A stretch of DNA of 64,000 nt from Benincasa hispida. Taxonomy: Eukaryota; Streptophyta; Magnoliopsida; Cucurbitales; Cucurbitaceae. Position 1 is the first letter of the stretch, and each line of letters opens with the position of its first letter. This document shows, in pieces, positions 13,683 through 25,984 of this stretch. The position numbers and the translations under genes are program-made. The stretch is taken from NCBI RefSeq assembly GCF_009727055.1, contig NC_052354.1:41423553-41487552 (forward strand), read 5' to 3'. Under the pieces are notes generated by a model. It saw nothing but the letters and a program-made list of their open reading frames with translations. It did not search any database and was not told where the DNA came from.

Positions 13683-13831
13683 CAGTGATAGAAATGATGC
13701 AGAGAACTTTCTCCCCTTTTTGCAGTTGGTATTATTCAGATGATTGCGGGATGAGGGAAGAAATCCATGACCGCTCGGATGTGTTCTGATATGAAGATTT
13801 TCATCGATGTGGTCTGATTTTGATTGTGTGG

Positions 13832-16800
13832 ATGGATGTATTTGAATCAGATTCAATAAGGAAGCATTCAACAGGGGAGACCCCGAGACTTCCACTGGGT
13901 CTGGCTGAGAGAAACAATGTACCCACCACTCGACGTTCTCGGACACGAGAAGTTAGTTCTAGATACAAGTCACCTACTCCCTCAGCCCTTTCCACGCCTC
14001 GGCGCTGTCCATCGCCGAATGCCTCAAGAACTGTGCTTGCTTCCTCCCAAATGGTGCAGAAAAGAGCCATATCGGCTGAGAGGAAACGGCCTTCCACACC
14101 TCCTTCCCCAACGAGTCCATCAACTCGGGCTCATGACGTATCTGCTGATTTGAAATTGTCTTCAAGAAGGACGGCGGGCAGTCGAATGGCAGAAAGTTTA
14201 TGGCCTTCGACCATGCGGAGTTTGAGTGTCTCTTTCCAGTCTGACATAATTTCTATTCCTGTCAGTAAGAAGGAAAAACCAGTCCCTGCATCTCCTTCTG
14301 ATCGAACATTGAGGCCGTCTTCAAATTTTGCTCACAAGCACGTTGAAACGCATATGGTTTCAAGGAAACCTACACCAGAGAGAAAGAGGAGTCCCCTTAA
14401 AGGAAAGAATGTTTCTGATCAGTTGGAGAATTCTAAGCCAATTGATAGCTTGCATACCCGGCTTATAGATCAGCAGAGGTGGCCGAGTAGAATTGGTGGG
14501 AAGGTATCATTAAATGCATTAAGTCGAAGTGTGGATCTTGCTGATAAAATAATTCGGAGTTCTACTGGACCACTTCCAGGAATTGGGTTATCTTCATTAA
14601 GGAGAACTTCGTCTGATTCTATGAACAAACTTTTGCAGAGACCTAATAATGATTCTACGAGGATTCTTCCACCATATGATGGTCTTAGAATGGAAGATGA
14701 AACAAATTCAGTTGATGATTGTTCATTGCAGCCATCAGGAATTCCTAGGCTTGCTTCCAATTGCTTACCAGATAGGTTAAAACCAATACCAGTTGTCAGA
14801 TCTCAGTCTTTGACATTACCTGGATCTCGTCTACCTTCACCCATTAGAACCTCAGTGCCATCAGCCTCTGTTTCTAGAGGATCAAGTCCAATCCGGCCAA
14901 GACCATCAACTCCTCCTAGGGGTGTGAGTCCATCTCGAGCCAGGCCAACTAATTCCATTCAATCCAACAGTTCAACTTCGGTGCTCAGTTTCATTGCAGA
15001 TTTTAAGGGTAAAAAGGGTGCTAATTATATTGAAGATGCTCACCAGCTGCGGCTATTATACAATAGATATATGCAATGGAGATTTTCCAATGCACGAGCA
15101 GAGGCTGTACTTGACATGAATAAAGTAAATGCAGAGGTGTGCATCTTATATTTGTAGAATTCAGTAACCTTTTCTTTCTTATCTATCTGATTGAAGTTTT
15201 TTGCGTGAGATTTTCCATGGACGTTTTCTTTTGCTCATTTAGCTATGTAACCTATTACATGGTTCTCTTCATCTTTTTGATGTAATGACAGAATATTTTG
15301 TCTGTTAAAGATAGAGATTGTGATGCTTGTAATATTTTTGTAGCCCTTAGCTAAACTTGCTTGTTATTTAGAATACAGTATGTATTTTGTTCTTTATTTG
15401 AGATTAATTCCCTTTGACCAATTTGGAGGATGCCCAATCATCCTTACATTTGTATGACTTTAAAATTGATGTACTTTCATTCCATGTTCTTATAGGGAGA
15501 AGTAAATACCGTTTAACTTGTCAGTGATTAGAATTTTTGTTGGTTCTGCTTTCATACACTCAATCCCGTGTAATACTTTCTTTCTATTCAGCCATTATTT
15601 TTTCTCCAGTTGGTTATAGAAAATCTTTATTGAGAAATAGGTTAACTTAGTTTTTAAATTGAAATATCCTGTATGTTATTTTTTTATCTCATGATATTTA
15701 TTGTGGATCTCCTTGTGAATTGGTGCTTTGTGTCCTATTCTATTTGTCAATGGTGTCATAACTTCCCGGTGGATGACTAGTTAACATTTGTGTCCTTTGC
15801 TGGTGGCCCAGAAAATGCTATGTAATGTCTGGAAAGCTATGATACGTATTTGGGATTCAGTAACCAGAAATAGAATTGATCTCCATATGCTGAAGCTAGA
15901 GCTTAAGCTGAATAAAATTATGAACGATCAAGTAAGTCCTTTTTTTAACTTATATGCTCTAACAGAGAAAGTGAGCTTTTGATTTGTCCAGAGAATGTCT
16001 CACTGTTTAGCATTAAATTTGTTTGTTCCCTCATGGGCAGTACATGTACATAAACACAGCAGCAGAATTTTATATACTGTGATTTATATGAAGATTTTTT
16101 TTTTCCTTTTGAAGAAACATAAATTTCATTGATAAAATAAAAACATACAAAAGGGAAGGAAGGGCAACCACCAAGGTTGGATTATTAAAAACTTCTCCAC
16201 CAAGGGTGAGTAGGGGTGTAGAAATTAAATGGATGCAGCATTTACATCAGGAGACAGCTGTAAAAGGAACCAATTTAATTGAGCTGTCTAAAGATTGGGA
16301 AATCCATCCTCTTATATATCCAACTTCTTAATGAAATAGCTTAATTTTGTGGCCACTCTTAATTTGACATTTAAATATTGCTTGCTATATTATGCAGGAT
16401 AGCTAAATTATTTTATCTTATCATTCTAAAATCGATGATATGTCTCCAAAATTGTCATGGTGGTAGTCGTTGGCTTTGAATACAAATTTAACTCATAGCT
16501 TTCTCTTCTTATCTGAGAAGATCACCTGAAGCTTTTGAGTGAACACCCAATTTTTTTAGAACATCGTCGAATGTTTTCCACCTGTCTTTAATTTTATTTA
16601 AGGTGATGGAGATACTGCTTTGTGTTTAGAGCTAACAAGAAGAGGAAAATAAAGAGAAACAGGAAGTATAGGATATGGTTTATTTCGATGCTTTTACTTA
16701 GGTCAATGTTTTGAAAGCTTTTGGAACTCTTTTTTCGTTCTCGATTCATTCATTCATTGGTTTCAAGGATTGTCTTTTGTAATTTCTTTCATGTTACCTT

Positions 16801-19800
16801 GTAGGACATCTCCTTTTAAATTCTATTTACCTCTTCTTTTTGTCAAAACATGATGTAAACTATTATAATAATGAAAATCCAGATGTCCTACCTTGATGAG
16901 TGGGATTCACTTGAGAGAGACCATATCAATTCGTTGTCAGGTGCATTGTTAGATCTTGAAGCAAGCACTCTTCGAGTTCCAGTAACTGCAGGGGCAACGG
17001 TATGTCAGGTTGTAAAAAGTCTTCAAATTTTGATTATTGAATTAGTTTCAGACTCATGGAGTAGACATTTGTACTTGTGCAGGCAGATGTTGAATCATTA
17101 AAAGGTGCAATCTGCTCAGCTCTTGACGTGATGCAAGTAATGGCATCCTCCATATGCTCCTTGCTTTCACAGGTGAGGTTTGAACTGACTTTTTCGACGT
17201 TGTGAGTGATAATTTATTAAGTTCTTCTCCTGTTCCTTTTACATGTGCGGTAATGAGACATTCTAATATTGGTTCATTATGTTATGAATGAGTCTTCAAA
17301 GCCTCACAGATAGCAATTTGGAGGTTGATAATGTCCTGTTCCTTTTATTGTTAGCTTTAACACCTATTTGTGGACGTCAGTGTATCGAGCTTTTTGTAAT
17401 TATCATATACGAGCTTATCCTTTTGAATTGGATTCTGTTTCAACTTAGCTAGAGTTTGAACTCTTTTTGTTGGGCTGGTTTTTGATGCCCTTATATGTTC
17501 TTTTATTTTGCTTCATGAAAGCTTGATTTTTTTTTTTTCTTTAAAAAAAATGGGAACTCCCTTGAGATTCATTTGACAAATTGAGGCAACTTAGAATATA
17601 AGGTTTTGACGAACTCCCTTGTGTTGAGCCTCTTGTTAGGGGTGGGGTCCAAACTAAATTGGAAAAAACTTCAAAATCCCAACCAAACTAACCAAGTTTT
17701 AGTGTAAGCCATAAATATTGATATGTTCAGTTTCATAAAAGGTTCAAATCCTATTTTAGTTCTTGATCTCTTAAATTTGTTCAATTCAAGTCTCTAAACT
17801 GTCAAATTGTCCTTTTGATACAAGAACTTCACACTTGTTCTATTTTAATTCCTAGACTTTCATAATCCATTTTAGTCTCTAGACAACTTAAAAACTAACT
17901 ATTTTGGTTATTGCTGCTATTTTTCCATTTAATTTCCACTTTGTACAAGACTTGTCTCAAACCAATGTGGTTTGAATTCACAAGTTATGCCATTAATTTA
18001 TTAAAAAAAAATAAAAACAGGGACAAAGTGACTATCTTTTGAAAGTTGGGGACTAAAATAGATACTTTTAATAAGATTTTTTAAGCTCTGAAGCATTTTA
18101 ATAGTTCATGGCCCAAAACGGAACAGATTGAAAGTTTATTTGAAAATTAAAAATAGCTGGTTGGTCTAGTTTTGATTTATTGTGGTTGGTTTTGGTTGTT
18201 AGTTTGGGGCATCAGTTTTAATTTTATTTTAAATTGATAAGTTGTCTAGTCTCACAATTGGCTAAAATCCTGCCCAAGCCGGTCCATGGCACCCTTACCT
18301 CAAATGTTGTTTCAACATTTGCTACACATGCACACACCATATCTTTAGGTATCACCATATGTTTGACATCAAGAAAAGCTTCATTTTAGTCATTTCAGTC
18401 ATCTAATGAATTACTTAAGTTGATGTCCTTTGCTGAGTTAACTATGCTCTCTTGCAGATTGAGTTAGTTTATTCCTTTATGGTCCTTAGATTTGAGCACA
18501 TTTCTGCACAGATTAAGTTCTGCTGTCAGTTTGAAATACATGTCTGAGACTCGATTTTCTAACAATATTTTTTATGTGTTGTAGGTGGAGAGTATGAATG
18601 GGTTGGTTTCGGAACTCGCGGTCGTAGCTTCACGAGAGAAAGCAATGTTAGATGAATGTGAATCATTGCTGGCCTCAACAACAGCAATGCAGGTGAGAAC
18701 ATTACTTTCCTGCTCTTAGAATTAGGAAAGCCAATTTATCCCACAAATCTTTCTTGAAGTTACTGCACAAGCTACGTAAAACATTCTGTTAGTCCTGTAG
18801 ATTGTTTGAGGATTTGAAAATTTTAATCTAAATCATAATTTTGCATGAGATTAGGAACTCGTGATGATATTAACGTATGGTATCACACTGGATAAAAAGT
18901 TTCCTCTTTGAAAGTTGATTGTTTTTGGCAGGTGTTTTAGAAACTATTTTTAGATATCTGATTTATGAATATAGAGTCATAGCCATGCTTGATGGCTAGT
19001 TGCTTCTCTTAATTTTGTTTTAGTTGATGAGAGGCAAGAAAATGGAAATTTTTTCTGTCACCCTGTTTTCAAATGATTTATTCACAATTTTTGTAGATTT
19101 TTTCTTGAATTTAAATTAATGAATGAAAATATTTAAGCTCCGTTTGGTAACCATTCCGTTTTTTATTTTTAGTTATTAAAAATTAAGTCAATTTCTTTCC
19201 TATATCCTACAGTAATTTGCATCTTTATTAATTACAATTGTTGAATTCTTAGCCAAATTCTAAAAACAAAAACAAATTTTTAAAAGCTACTTTTTTTAGT
19301 TTTTAAATTTTGACTTGATTTTTTAAATCATTGGTAAAACTAGATAATAAAGGAAGAAATTTGGAGATGGGAGTGATGTCGATGTAAACAGATTTGTTTG
19401 AAAGCCAAAGTTAGACTTGACTGTTTACTGAAAATGAGTCCAATAACAAATGTGTTGTATGGCACAATTAATCTCAAAAACATTTTTAAAGAAATTGAAA
19501 GTGTCTAAAAGTAACTTTTTGATAACTTGTAAAAGTAATTATTATTATGCGTTTTAATTTTCTATTTAGAAGGTATCCAACTGTAAAAATTTGTCAGATA
19601 AGCTAGCTAACAACCAAGGGCTGTTTGGGAATGTCAGGAAAACAGTTTTCCACCTTCTGAACTGAAATTGAATGGAAACAATTTTAAGATACTATTCCTC
19701 AATTCTCTTAATAAATATCCTATGTTTTAGAATAGTTCAAGCTGTTTTTACTTCTAAAATCATGAAATTATGAACAATACGTCGAAAATATCCTTGAATG

Positions 19801-20325
19801 GTTTATTTGTTTAGCAAATAGAGTTGGTTGAGTGAACGGTAGTTTTAGTCATGAAATTATGAACCATACTTGAACATGATTTGTTCTATTGTTGTACAAT
19901 AGTGTCCTTGAATTCTAAAGCACACAATATTCTTTAACGACCATACCTGAAAATGATCTGCTCTACAGTTGTACAACAGTGCCCTTGAGTTCTAAAGCAA
20001 CCAAAATTCCTTACTTTTCATGGACGATCCAAAATTTGTTCTTGAAAGCTTCTTTGAGATTGAAACCAGAGAACTGTTATTTCACTTAGATAGCAAATGA
20101 CCAAATTTTTTCTTAAACTGGTTCTCGATACTGCCTTTTTGACAATGGTGTATATTTGATTTTGATGTGTTGTTTGGTGTGTGTTTATTGAAACAGGTAG
20201 AAGAGTACAGTCTTAGGACACATCTCATACAAATGAAACAAGCTTTGGAAAACACAGCTCTCAACCTTCTTCCCCATCGGTATAACTACTGCACCACCTT
20301 CATAACCTCTCACCAACCAAGCTAA
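13832..20325 (+). CDS. AUG8: QWRF motif-containing protein, AUGMIN subunit 8-like
   Basis: Plant microtubule-associated protein of the QWRF family. AUG8, the best-studied member, acts with the augmin complex that recruits gamma-tubulin to microtubules. Six coding exons fit, all breaking between codons: 13832-15136, 15812-15931, 16883-16999, 17083-17172, 18585-18692 and 20197-20325, giving 622 aa. The first half is basic and rich in Ser, Pro and Arg ([25 protein letters not shown]), as usual for microtubule binding. The signature QWRF lies at residues 415-418, followed by the conserved family domain ([21 protein letters not shown], [31 protein letters not shown]) to the end. I chose the ATG at 13832 (MDVFESDS) because family members begin MDV; the frame is open upstream but without ATG. 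Introns carry dispersed repeats (17.64-18.24 kb) and a small tandem duplication. It could be a QWRF4-type paralogue rather than AUG8 itself. Confidence 0.9.
17640..18240. repeat. Dispersed repeat in intron 4 of the QWRF gene
   Basis: The 1.4-kb intron 17173-18584 contains a stretch built from phrases such as TTTAGTTCTTGATCTC, TTTTAATTCCTAGAC and TTTTAGTCTCTAGAC, the same family of dispersed text seen in intergenic DNA of this window. It looks like an old repeat insertion. No termini could be fixed. Confidence 0.4.
19862..20010 (+). repeat. 77-bp tandem duplication in intron 5 of the QWRF gene
   Basis: The segment with CCATACTTGAACATGAT (from 19864) is repeated 77 bp downstream as CCATACCTGAAAATGAT (from 19941). 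Both copies continue through GTTGTACAA, AGTG-CCTTGA and TTCTAAAGCA with scattered substitutions. It lies close to the last acceptor, at 20196. Confidence 0.7.
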
Positions 20326-21364
20326 CAACTATATACTACCTTCCTCCTTTTTCTCTCCTCATCACTTCTCCAAAATGCCACTTGTATTTGCTTCTCCATC
20401 TTAAATGTAAATTTGATTATTTATTTATTTTATTTTATATATATATACAGCATATATATTTGGAAAGAAAATGCAGGTCATTCCAAAAGCAGCACCCAAA
20501 AATAGTGTTACAAAGAAAATGAAAGTGAAGGTGGTGAATTATTCCATTTGTATGAGTTTAGGACATTTTCTTTTTGTTTATCTCTCTCTTTTTCCTTTTC
20601 TTTTTATTTAGTTTTGAGAGCAAGTCTCGTTGTCAATAGATACTCGAATGAAGTTCATGATAATTCGGTCGAGAAATGAAAATAATGAGATGTAAATGTA
20701 TGGTAGATTTTAGCAACACAGTGAGGTTGGGAAGCTTTGGAAATTGCCTTTTTATTTGATTTCATTCAATTGGAAGATTGGTAACAAAAACAAGTCCCTA
20801 CTCCTTTGACACCAATCTTCCTTTGTTAGGGATTTAGAAATTATATGAAGAGGAAACAATGTTGTCATTTTCATTGAACTCAAACTTTGTAGTATTTGTA
20901 CATTAAGTTAGTTTTGATTCCTTATTGGAGTTACAATAATACTAAAATAGTATATGATCAAAAGTGAGCCTTTTAACTCAATGATAATTAGTATAACTTT
21001 ATCAAAGGTTGAAGGTTCAAGTACTAATTGTATATGATTTTAACAAACGTGATAGTGTGATGTTACTTCTCTTTAAATTAACATTTATTTTTCTTGAAAA
21101 GGATCAGAGCAACTCAACCTAGAAAGAAATAAATGAATTCTAAAAAACTTGCAGATAGGAATGCTTAATTGAACCCTTCATTAAGGTCAAATTACAACAG
21201 TAGTTCTTGAAATTTTTGTGTCAATTCGATCCACGAACTTTCAAAAGTATCTAATAGGACATTAATTATCAATTAAGTGTCCAATAGCCTCGTGAGATAT
21301 TCAAACTTTTTAAATAATAATTGATTTATTAGATATAAATTTAAATTTGATATCTACAACCATA
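20326..21364. other. 3' UTR of the QWRF gene and spacer to the transposon complex
   Basis: The first few hundred bases probably include the 3' untranslated region. No gene was found. Sequence is AT-rich with no clear repeat until the inverted-repeat tip at 21365. Confidence 0.4.
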
Positions 21365-21518
21365 GGGGCATTTGGGGCAAAGCATGAATTATTATAGTCA
21401 TATGTTATTATAATTGGGTTATAATAGTTTGTGTTAGTGGTGTAGATTATTTTAGTTTGGATTATAACAATATGTGTTTGAGGTGTAAATTATTTTAGTT
21501 TGAGAAGAAAATAATAAA

Positions 21519-21934
21519 CACTACGCCAAAAAATAAAGAAATGATGAAACACGTTGCTAAAAGCTAAGAAACGTCACTAAAAGTATTAGCAACACAGTGG
21601 TGCATCACTGTGAATGTCATGGTAGTCACATAGTCGAAAGTTTTAATGACATACTCACTACACAACAAAAAATGTGACTTTTACTAATGCAAACGCATTA
21701 TTAAAAGTGTACTTTAAGCAACATATGTTTTGTTGCCATTTGTGTTATACAGTGACATTGAAAATTCATCTCCATAAAAGTTAAGTTATTGAGTTAAGTT
21801 ATTGTAACATATAAGATTGTTACTAAATGTGGATCAATGGTCATTGCAAGTATCTTTTGCAATATATGTAAATGTCAGTAAAAGATTTCATTAGTTAAAA
21901 AAATAATATTTAATTTAATATATAAACCTGTCAT
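21519..21934 (+). mobile_element. CACTA-type terminus 1, left arm
   Basis: It begins CACTACGCCAAAAAAT, the classic CACTA-superfamily end, followed by subterminal repeats of the type GTTGCTAAAAG, ACGTCACTAAAAG and ATTAGCAACAC in both orientations, as expected for CACTA transposase-binding regions. The mirror copy in the right arm ends with TTGCTATAGTG at 45905. The triplets outside the two ends (AAA and TGT) do not match, so this is not simply one intact element. Confidence 0.55.
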
Positions 21935-22060
21935 CACTAGTACAAAACTAGACTATAATGTCAGTCGAAAACCAACATTATAAGGGCACCGATTGACATC
22001 GAAGAAGGTTGACTAAAAAATATTTATATCGATATAATAAAAGCAATAAGATATTTGTAT
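21935..22060 (+). mobile_element. CACTA-type terminus 2, left arm
   Basis: It starts CACTAGTACAAAAC and continues with a TATAATGTCAGTCG / CCAACATTATAAGGGCACCG inverted motif, a form known from plant CACTA elements whose ends carry ATGTCGG-type subterminal repeats. The mirror copy in the right arm ends TTTTATACTAGTG at 45448. The inner end of this element was not located. Confidence 0.5.
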
Positions 22061-25000
22061 ACACAACTTTCAATAAACATGACAATAACCAATTCACTTC
22101 AACAAAATTAATATAACTATTCATTCCTCAAGCTATATTCCAACTTACAAAGATAAACAAAATTGGTAATTATGATAAGTACAAGACTCTAAAATCTTAA
22201 AATTACTTGTTGACCCTAAATAATTGTCTTTTTGAACTTAAATACTTCGTGAAGTCCCATCGTCGGTTTCACTACGCCTAGCTTTTTCCTTATGAAGTCG
22301 TCGACATCACCACATCCAACTTGAACTCAAGCAAGCAACCTGAACCTCTAATTCTTTAACCTTTTGGTAACTTACTTCATAGCTAGAATATTTTGTTCTT
22401 TAGTCCCCAAAAGAAGAAAAACACTATTTAGAACTAATGGGTAAACGAAACCAAATTATTACTTTAAAGATCAATATTAAAGAAGGAAGCATAGTCAATA
22501 TTCTCAAAGAAGGAAGCATAATCATCAACGGAGAGAACTTTTATGTAAAAGTAGAGAAAAAAAATCATCATATGAAATTCAATCAGCTTTGAGAGGTAAT
22601 ATTGGACTCAAGTTAATCACATATATACACCTAAGGGCTTACTTGAAACAAAAAATACTTCAAATTGTAATAATCTTTCTAACAAATAGAATCAATGAGT
22701 CATTTTACATTTGACAGTAAAGTACAACACAACCATTAGAGAAACCAAACAAAGAGAACTTTGTTGAGTGAATTTTTAATGAAGAGTTCTTAGAGGAGGA
22801 AGGAGAAAATGGTGCAAGTGTAACAAAATGACAGAGGTAGAGAAAAGGTTGAGTAATATATCCCTTCTCTTCTAAGAACAAAAATAGGCACATCGCAAAA
22901 TAACACACAAACATGAAATGCAAATCGTAAATAACACACAAACGTGAAATGCATTTCTATCGTAAGTAATACACAAACGTGAAATATCATCTTATAAGAA
23001 AACCAAGCCTCATGCTAATATGTTTTAGTGCAAAAAATTACATACATTACATAACTACAGAGATTGCAAAACTTACTTGTTAGAAAACTTTTCAATCCGC
23101 ACTTGAACAATAGAATTGGAGACTATTTTGAAAGCATAAATTTGCAAAATCTGCAAAGAACAACGGAAACAAAGGCAACATTCAACATAATACACAAAGA
23201 AGTGAGTCCAATGCAAAGAAAACGATAGATGTTCACGCATACAAGCAATAAACCAAATTATTGTTCAATGAGAACAAAATACAAGCATACAAATACTCAA
23301 ATATATTTTCTCCTATTAACTAATCAGCAACGGAAGGATTTAGTCAAGAAAAATATGGAATTACTTGTCAAGGATATAATCCCGAGCATTATGTAATGTC
23401 TTAAACACATTTAACAATAAGAGAACCAATTCATACGATCATTCACTCGACCATTAGTTGAACAAGCACAATGATATATCATTCACTCATTTCTATTTTG
23501 CTCCCCATGGTTGCTGCAAAATTTGGGATGGTAAATGAAACAATATCACATGATTTATAACGTCTTGTACATCAGTTTGTTGGCCCCTCCCACTCAAGTC
23601 TAAAATTTGTTTAGCATATACACACGTATATCTAGATAATCATCGCTAACTTAATCAGAACACCCAGAATTCAAATAATAAAATAGTAGCATTTTGGTCA
23701 TCCACAACTCACAAGAATCAACCAAACACAATCAAATAATATAACAAGACATTTGTACATCCACTGGGAGAGATGGATGCAAGATGCATCCATAAGGCAT
23801 ACAAGAAAGAAGAGAAAAGAGAGATTTGATTATATCTCCTCAACACAAAATTTCATTATATTTATACATACAATTCAATTTGAATTTCATTTGAGCATAT
23901 CGATTGGCATCAGCTTTTTCTGGACTATCCACGACAATGTTGAAAATTGCATAGGATTAGTTGCTCAAAAGATCCATTTTAAAAGTCCAAAATGATAAAT
24001 GATCCAGTTTTTGAAAAAAAAAATGTCTAATGCCCCTTCGCTGATGTTATGACCATGTGATGTTACCTTATTGCCCTTCTTTTTTCTTTTTCCTCTTTTT
24101 CTCTGTTGTAAGAAATCTTCCTCTACATGTTCTTCTTCTTCGGCTACTTCTTCTTTGTACGTCTTCTTTTTCTCCAACACGACGAGTTCACACGAGCAGC
24201 TTCGATGCGACCAACTCCAATGAGCAAGAGACGAGAGAGAAGATTGATTTTACAAGTGAGGAAACAAAAAGAGAGCGAGACGAGCTAGTGATTTGTGAGT
24301 AAATGAAGAGAGAGCGAGACGAGCGAGAGTGAGACTACTTTTTCCGATGCGAGCGAGTATATTTTGGTAATTTCACCTGAATTTGACGTCAACAAAGGGT
24401 CATTCGACATTTTTTTTTCAAAAATCGTATCATTTCACATTTTTTTGTCTAATTTTTGGGTCATCCATCCAGCAGACCCAAATTACATATGAACCCAGTG
24501 GAGAACAATTGGAACATTTTAGCTCGAAATTGCAAACATAAGAATTCAAAATTGAATCTTAAAAGAAACCAAAAATAAGAAGCATACCTTAATAGAGTCA
24601 ACAATAGAGTATTTAAAACGTGGTAAAGAAAGCCAGTGACTTAAGGAAGCATACCTTAATAGAGTCAACAATAAGTCTGAAGTGACTTAAGGAGGAAGAA
24701 CAGGAAAAGAGAAATCAAGGCGGAAAGGGAGTAGTGGATGAAGGAAGCATCAAATAGAATGAGGAATGTTCGGAAGAAAGCATAACTTGAAAGCAGCAGT
24801 GGAGCAACCCCATTCGTGGGTAACGTTGTTTGGAAAAACTCAGACTCAAAGAGAGATAGACTTATCCGTAATGAATCGGCAGTAGCACGCGCCGGTCGAT
24901 GACTGGAAGCGGAGGCGCGAGTGACTCCAACGACCCATGGCGAGCATCATCTCGTACAGGCTGTGCGACATCTGGCTGCAGATGGATGGAATTGAAAGTG

Positions 25001-25215
25001 AGAGATATATAAACAGAAGAGTGGGAGAGAGAGAAATACGTTGGACTCACCTTCAACGACAGTGATTAACAACGGCTGTTGACTCAATGGCGGCAGTGTG
25101 ACGAACCGCTGCAGGTGAACAATGGCAGACCCTTGACGGAGATGGTGAGTGGCGCGTCTTTAGTGTCTTGAAAAGCAGATGGGAAATGAATGAGGAGTGG
25201 GTTTATAATTTATTT

Positions 25216-25367
25216 TATTTTCTTTTTTTAATAAAGAGGAGGAAGGGATTGAAACTAAAAAAAACTAAAAAAAGGGATTGAAAAGCAGAGATTGAAAAAT
25301 TGTTTTAATAAAGAGGAGGAAGGGATTGAAAAGCAGAGAGAAAGGGATTGAAACTAAAAAAAACTAA
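25216..25367 (+). repeat. Purine-rich 77-bp tandem duplication beside the left arm
   Basis: AATAAAGAGGAGGAAGGGAT begins at 25230 and again at 25307, with interleaved GGGATTGAAA and AAACTAAAAAAAACTAA pieces. It separates the left arm from the Harbinger-like tip at 25368. Confidence 0.6.
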
Positions 25368-25590
25368 GGGGGAGTTTGGAGGGTTGATTTGGTTATAATA
25401 GTTGGTGTTTATTATAGTCTTGTGGTTGAGGTGCAGATTATTTTAGTCTATGTTATAATAGTTTGTGTTTGGAGTACAGATTATTATAGTTTGTGTTATA
25501 ATAGTCTGTGTTTGGTCTGCAGGTTATAATAATCTGTGTTTGAGGTGCAGATTTTTATAATAGTCAGTTATAATAGTATGTAAATTAACT
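25368..25590 (+). mobile_element. PIF/Harbinger-like terminus with subterminal repeats
   Basis: TAA is followed by GGGGGAGTTTGGAGGGTTG, which fits a Harbinger target triplet (TAA/TTA) and GC-rich tip. It is followed by many copies of TTATAATAGTNTGTGTTTG and GGTGCAGATTATTTTAG. The same subterminal text forms the outer tips of both long arms (21365 onwards, and up to 46054). The two Harbinger genes follow downstream on the minus strand. A matching right-hand tip was not found between the transposase and the right arm. Confidence 0.55.
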
Positions 25591-25984
25591 GCATGTGATC
25601 TTAATATATATCACAATTGATTCTATTTTCCTTATATCGAAGGGAAAAAAAATTAATAAAACATCATATTTTCACGAACCTAAATAAAATTGTTTGTTCC
25701 ACCAATTTGTATAAAATGTGTTGAATGTTGCATTGTCCTCATTCCACCAATTTTAACCTTGTTTGACATATCAAACTCCATGAGCATGCAACAAGTACAA
25801 TTCCATTCTCTTCAAAGGATATTAATCATTGTCCAACACATTAATGAATGTAGATATAGAGAAATTTCACAAACAGTAAAAAAAAAAAAAAAAATCACAT
25901 TCATGTCCATGAAATAGTACGAAGTGAAACATAAAAAATATTATTAAGTACTAGCCATAATTTAGATATGTCCAAATTAAACAT

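Larger units (their letters stand above)
21365..25215. repeat. Left arm of a long inverted repeat (about 3.85 kb)
   Basis: This stretch reappears in reverse complement at 34962-46054 (with later insertions). Matching landmarks include the tip GGGGCATTTGGGGCAAAG (right copy GGAGACGTTTGGGACAAAG), a CACTA-like terminus at 21519, a second CACTA-like terminus at 21935, the region around 22700-23000 with repeated ACACAAACGTGAAATG phrases, and the inner end GAGGAGTGGGTTTATAATTTATT. The arms match almost continuously, by eye about 85-90% identical. The outer tip resembles PIF/Harbinger ends. No intact gene was found within. An exon-like unit with canonical splice sites lies at 24880-25060 (minus strand). 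Confidence 0.85.

Noticed and set aside
24862..25056. Protein ending in LLPIHYG, similar to one at 37817-38017
   Set aside because: The similarity comes from the inverted-repeat arms; the frames differ by an indel and run through apparent splice sites, so no protein can be claimed.
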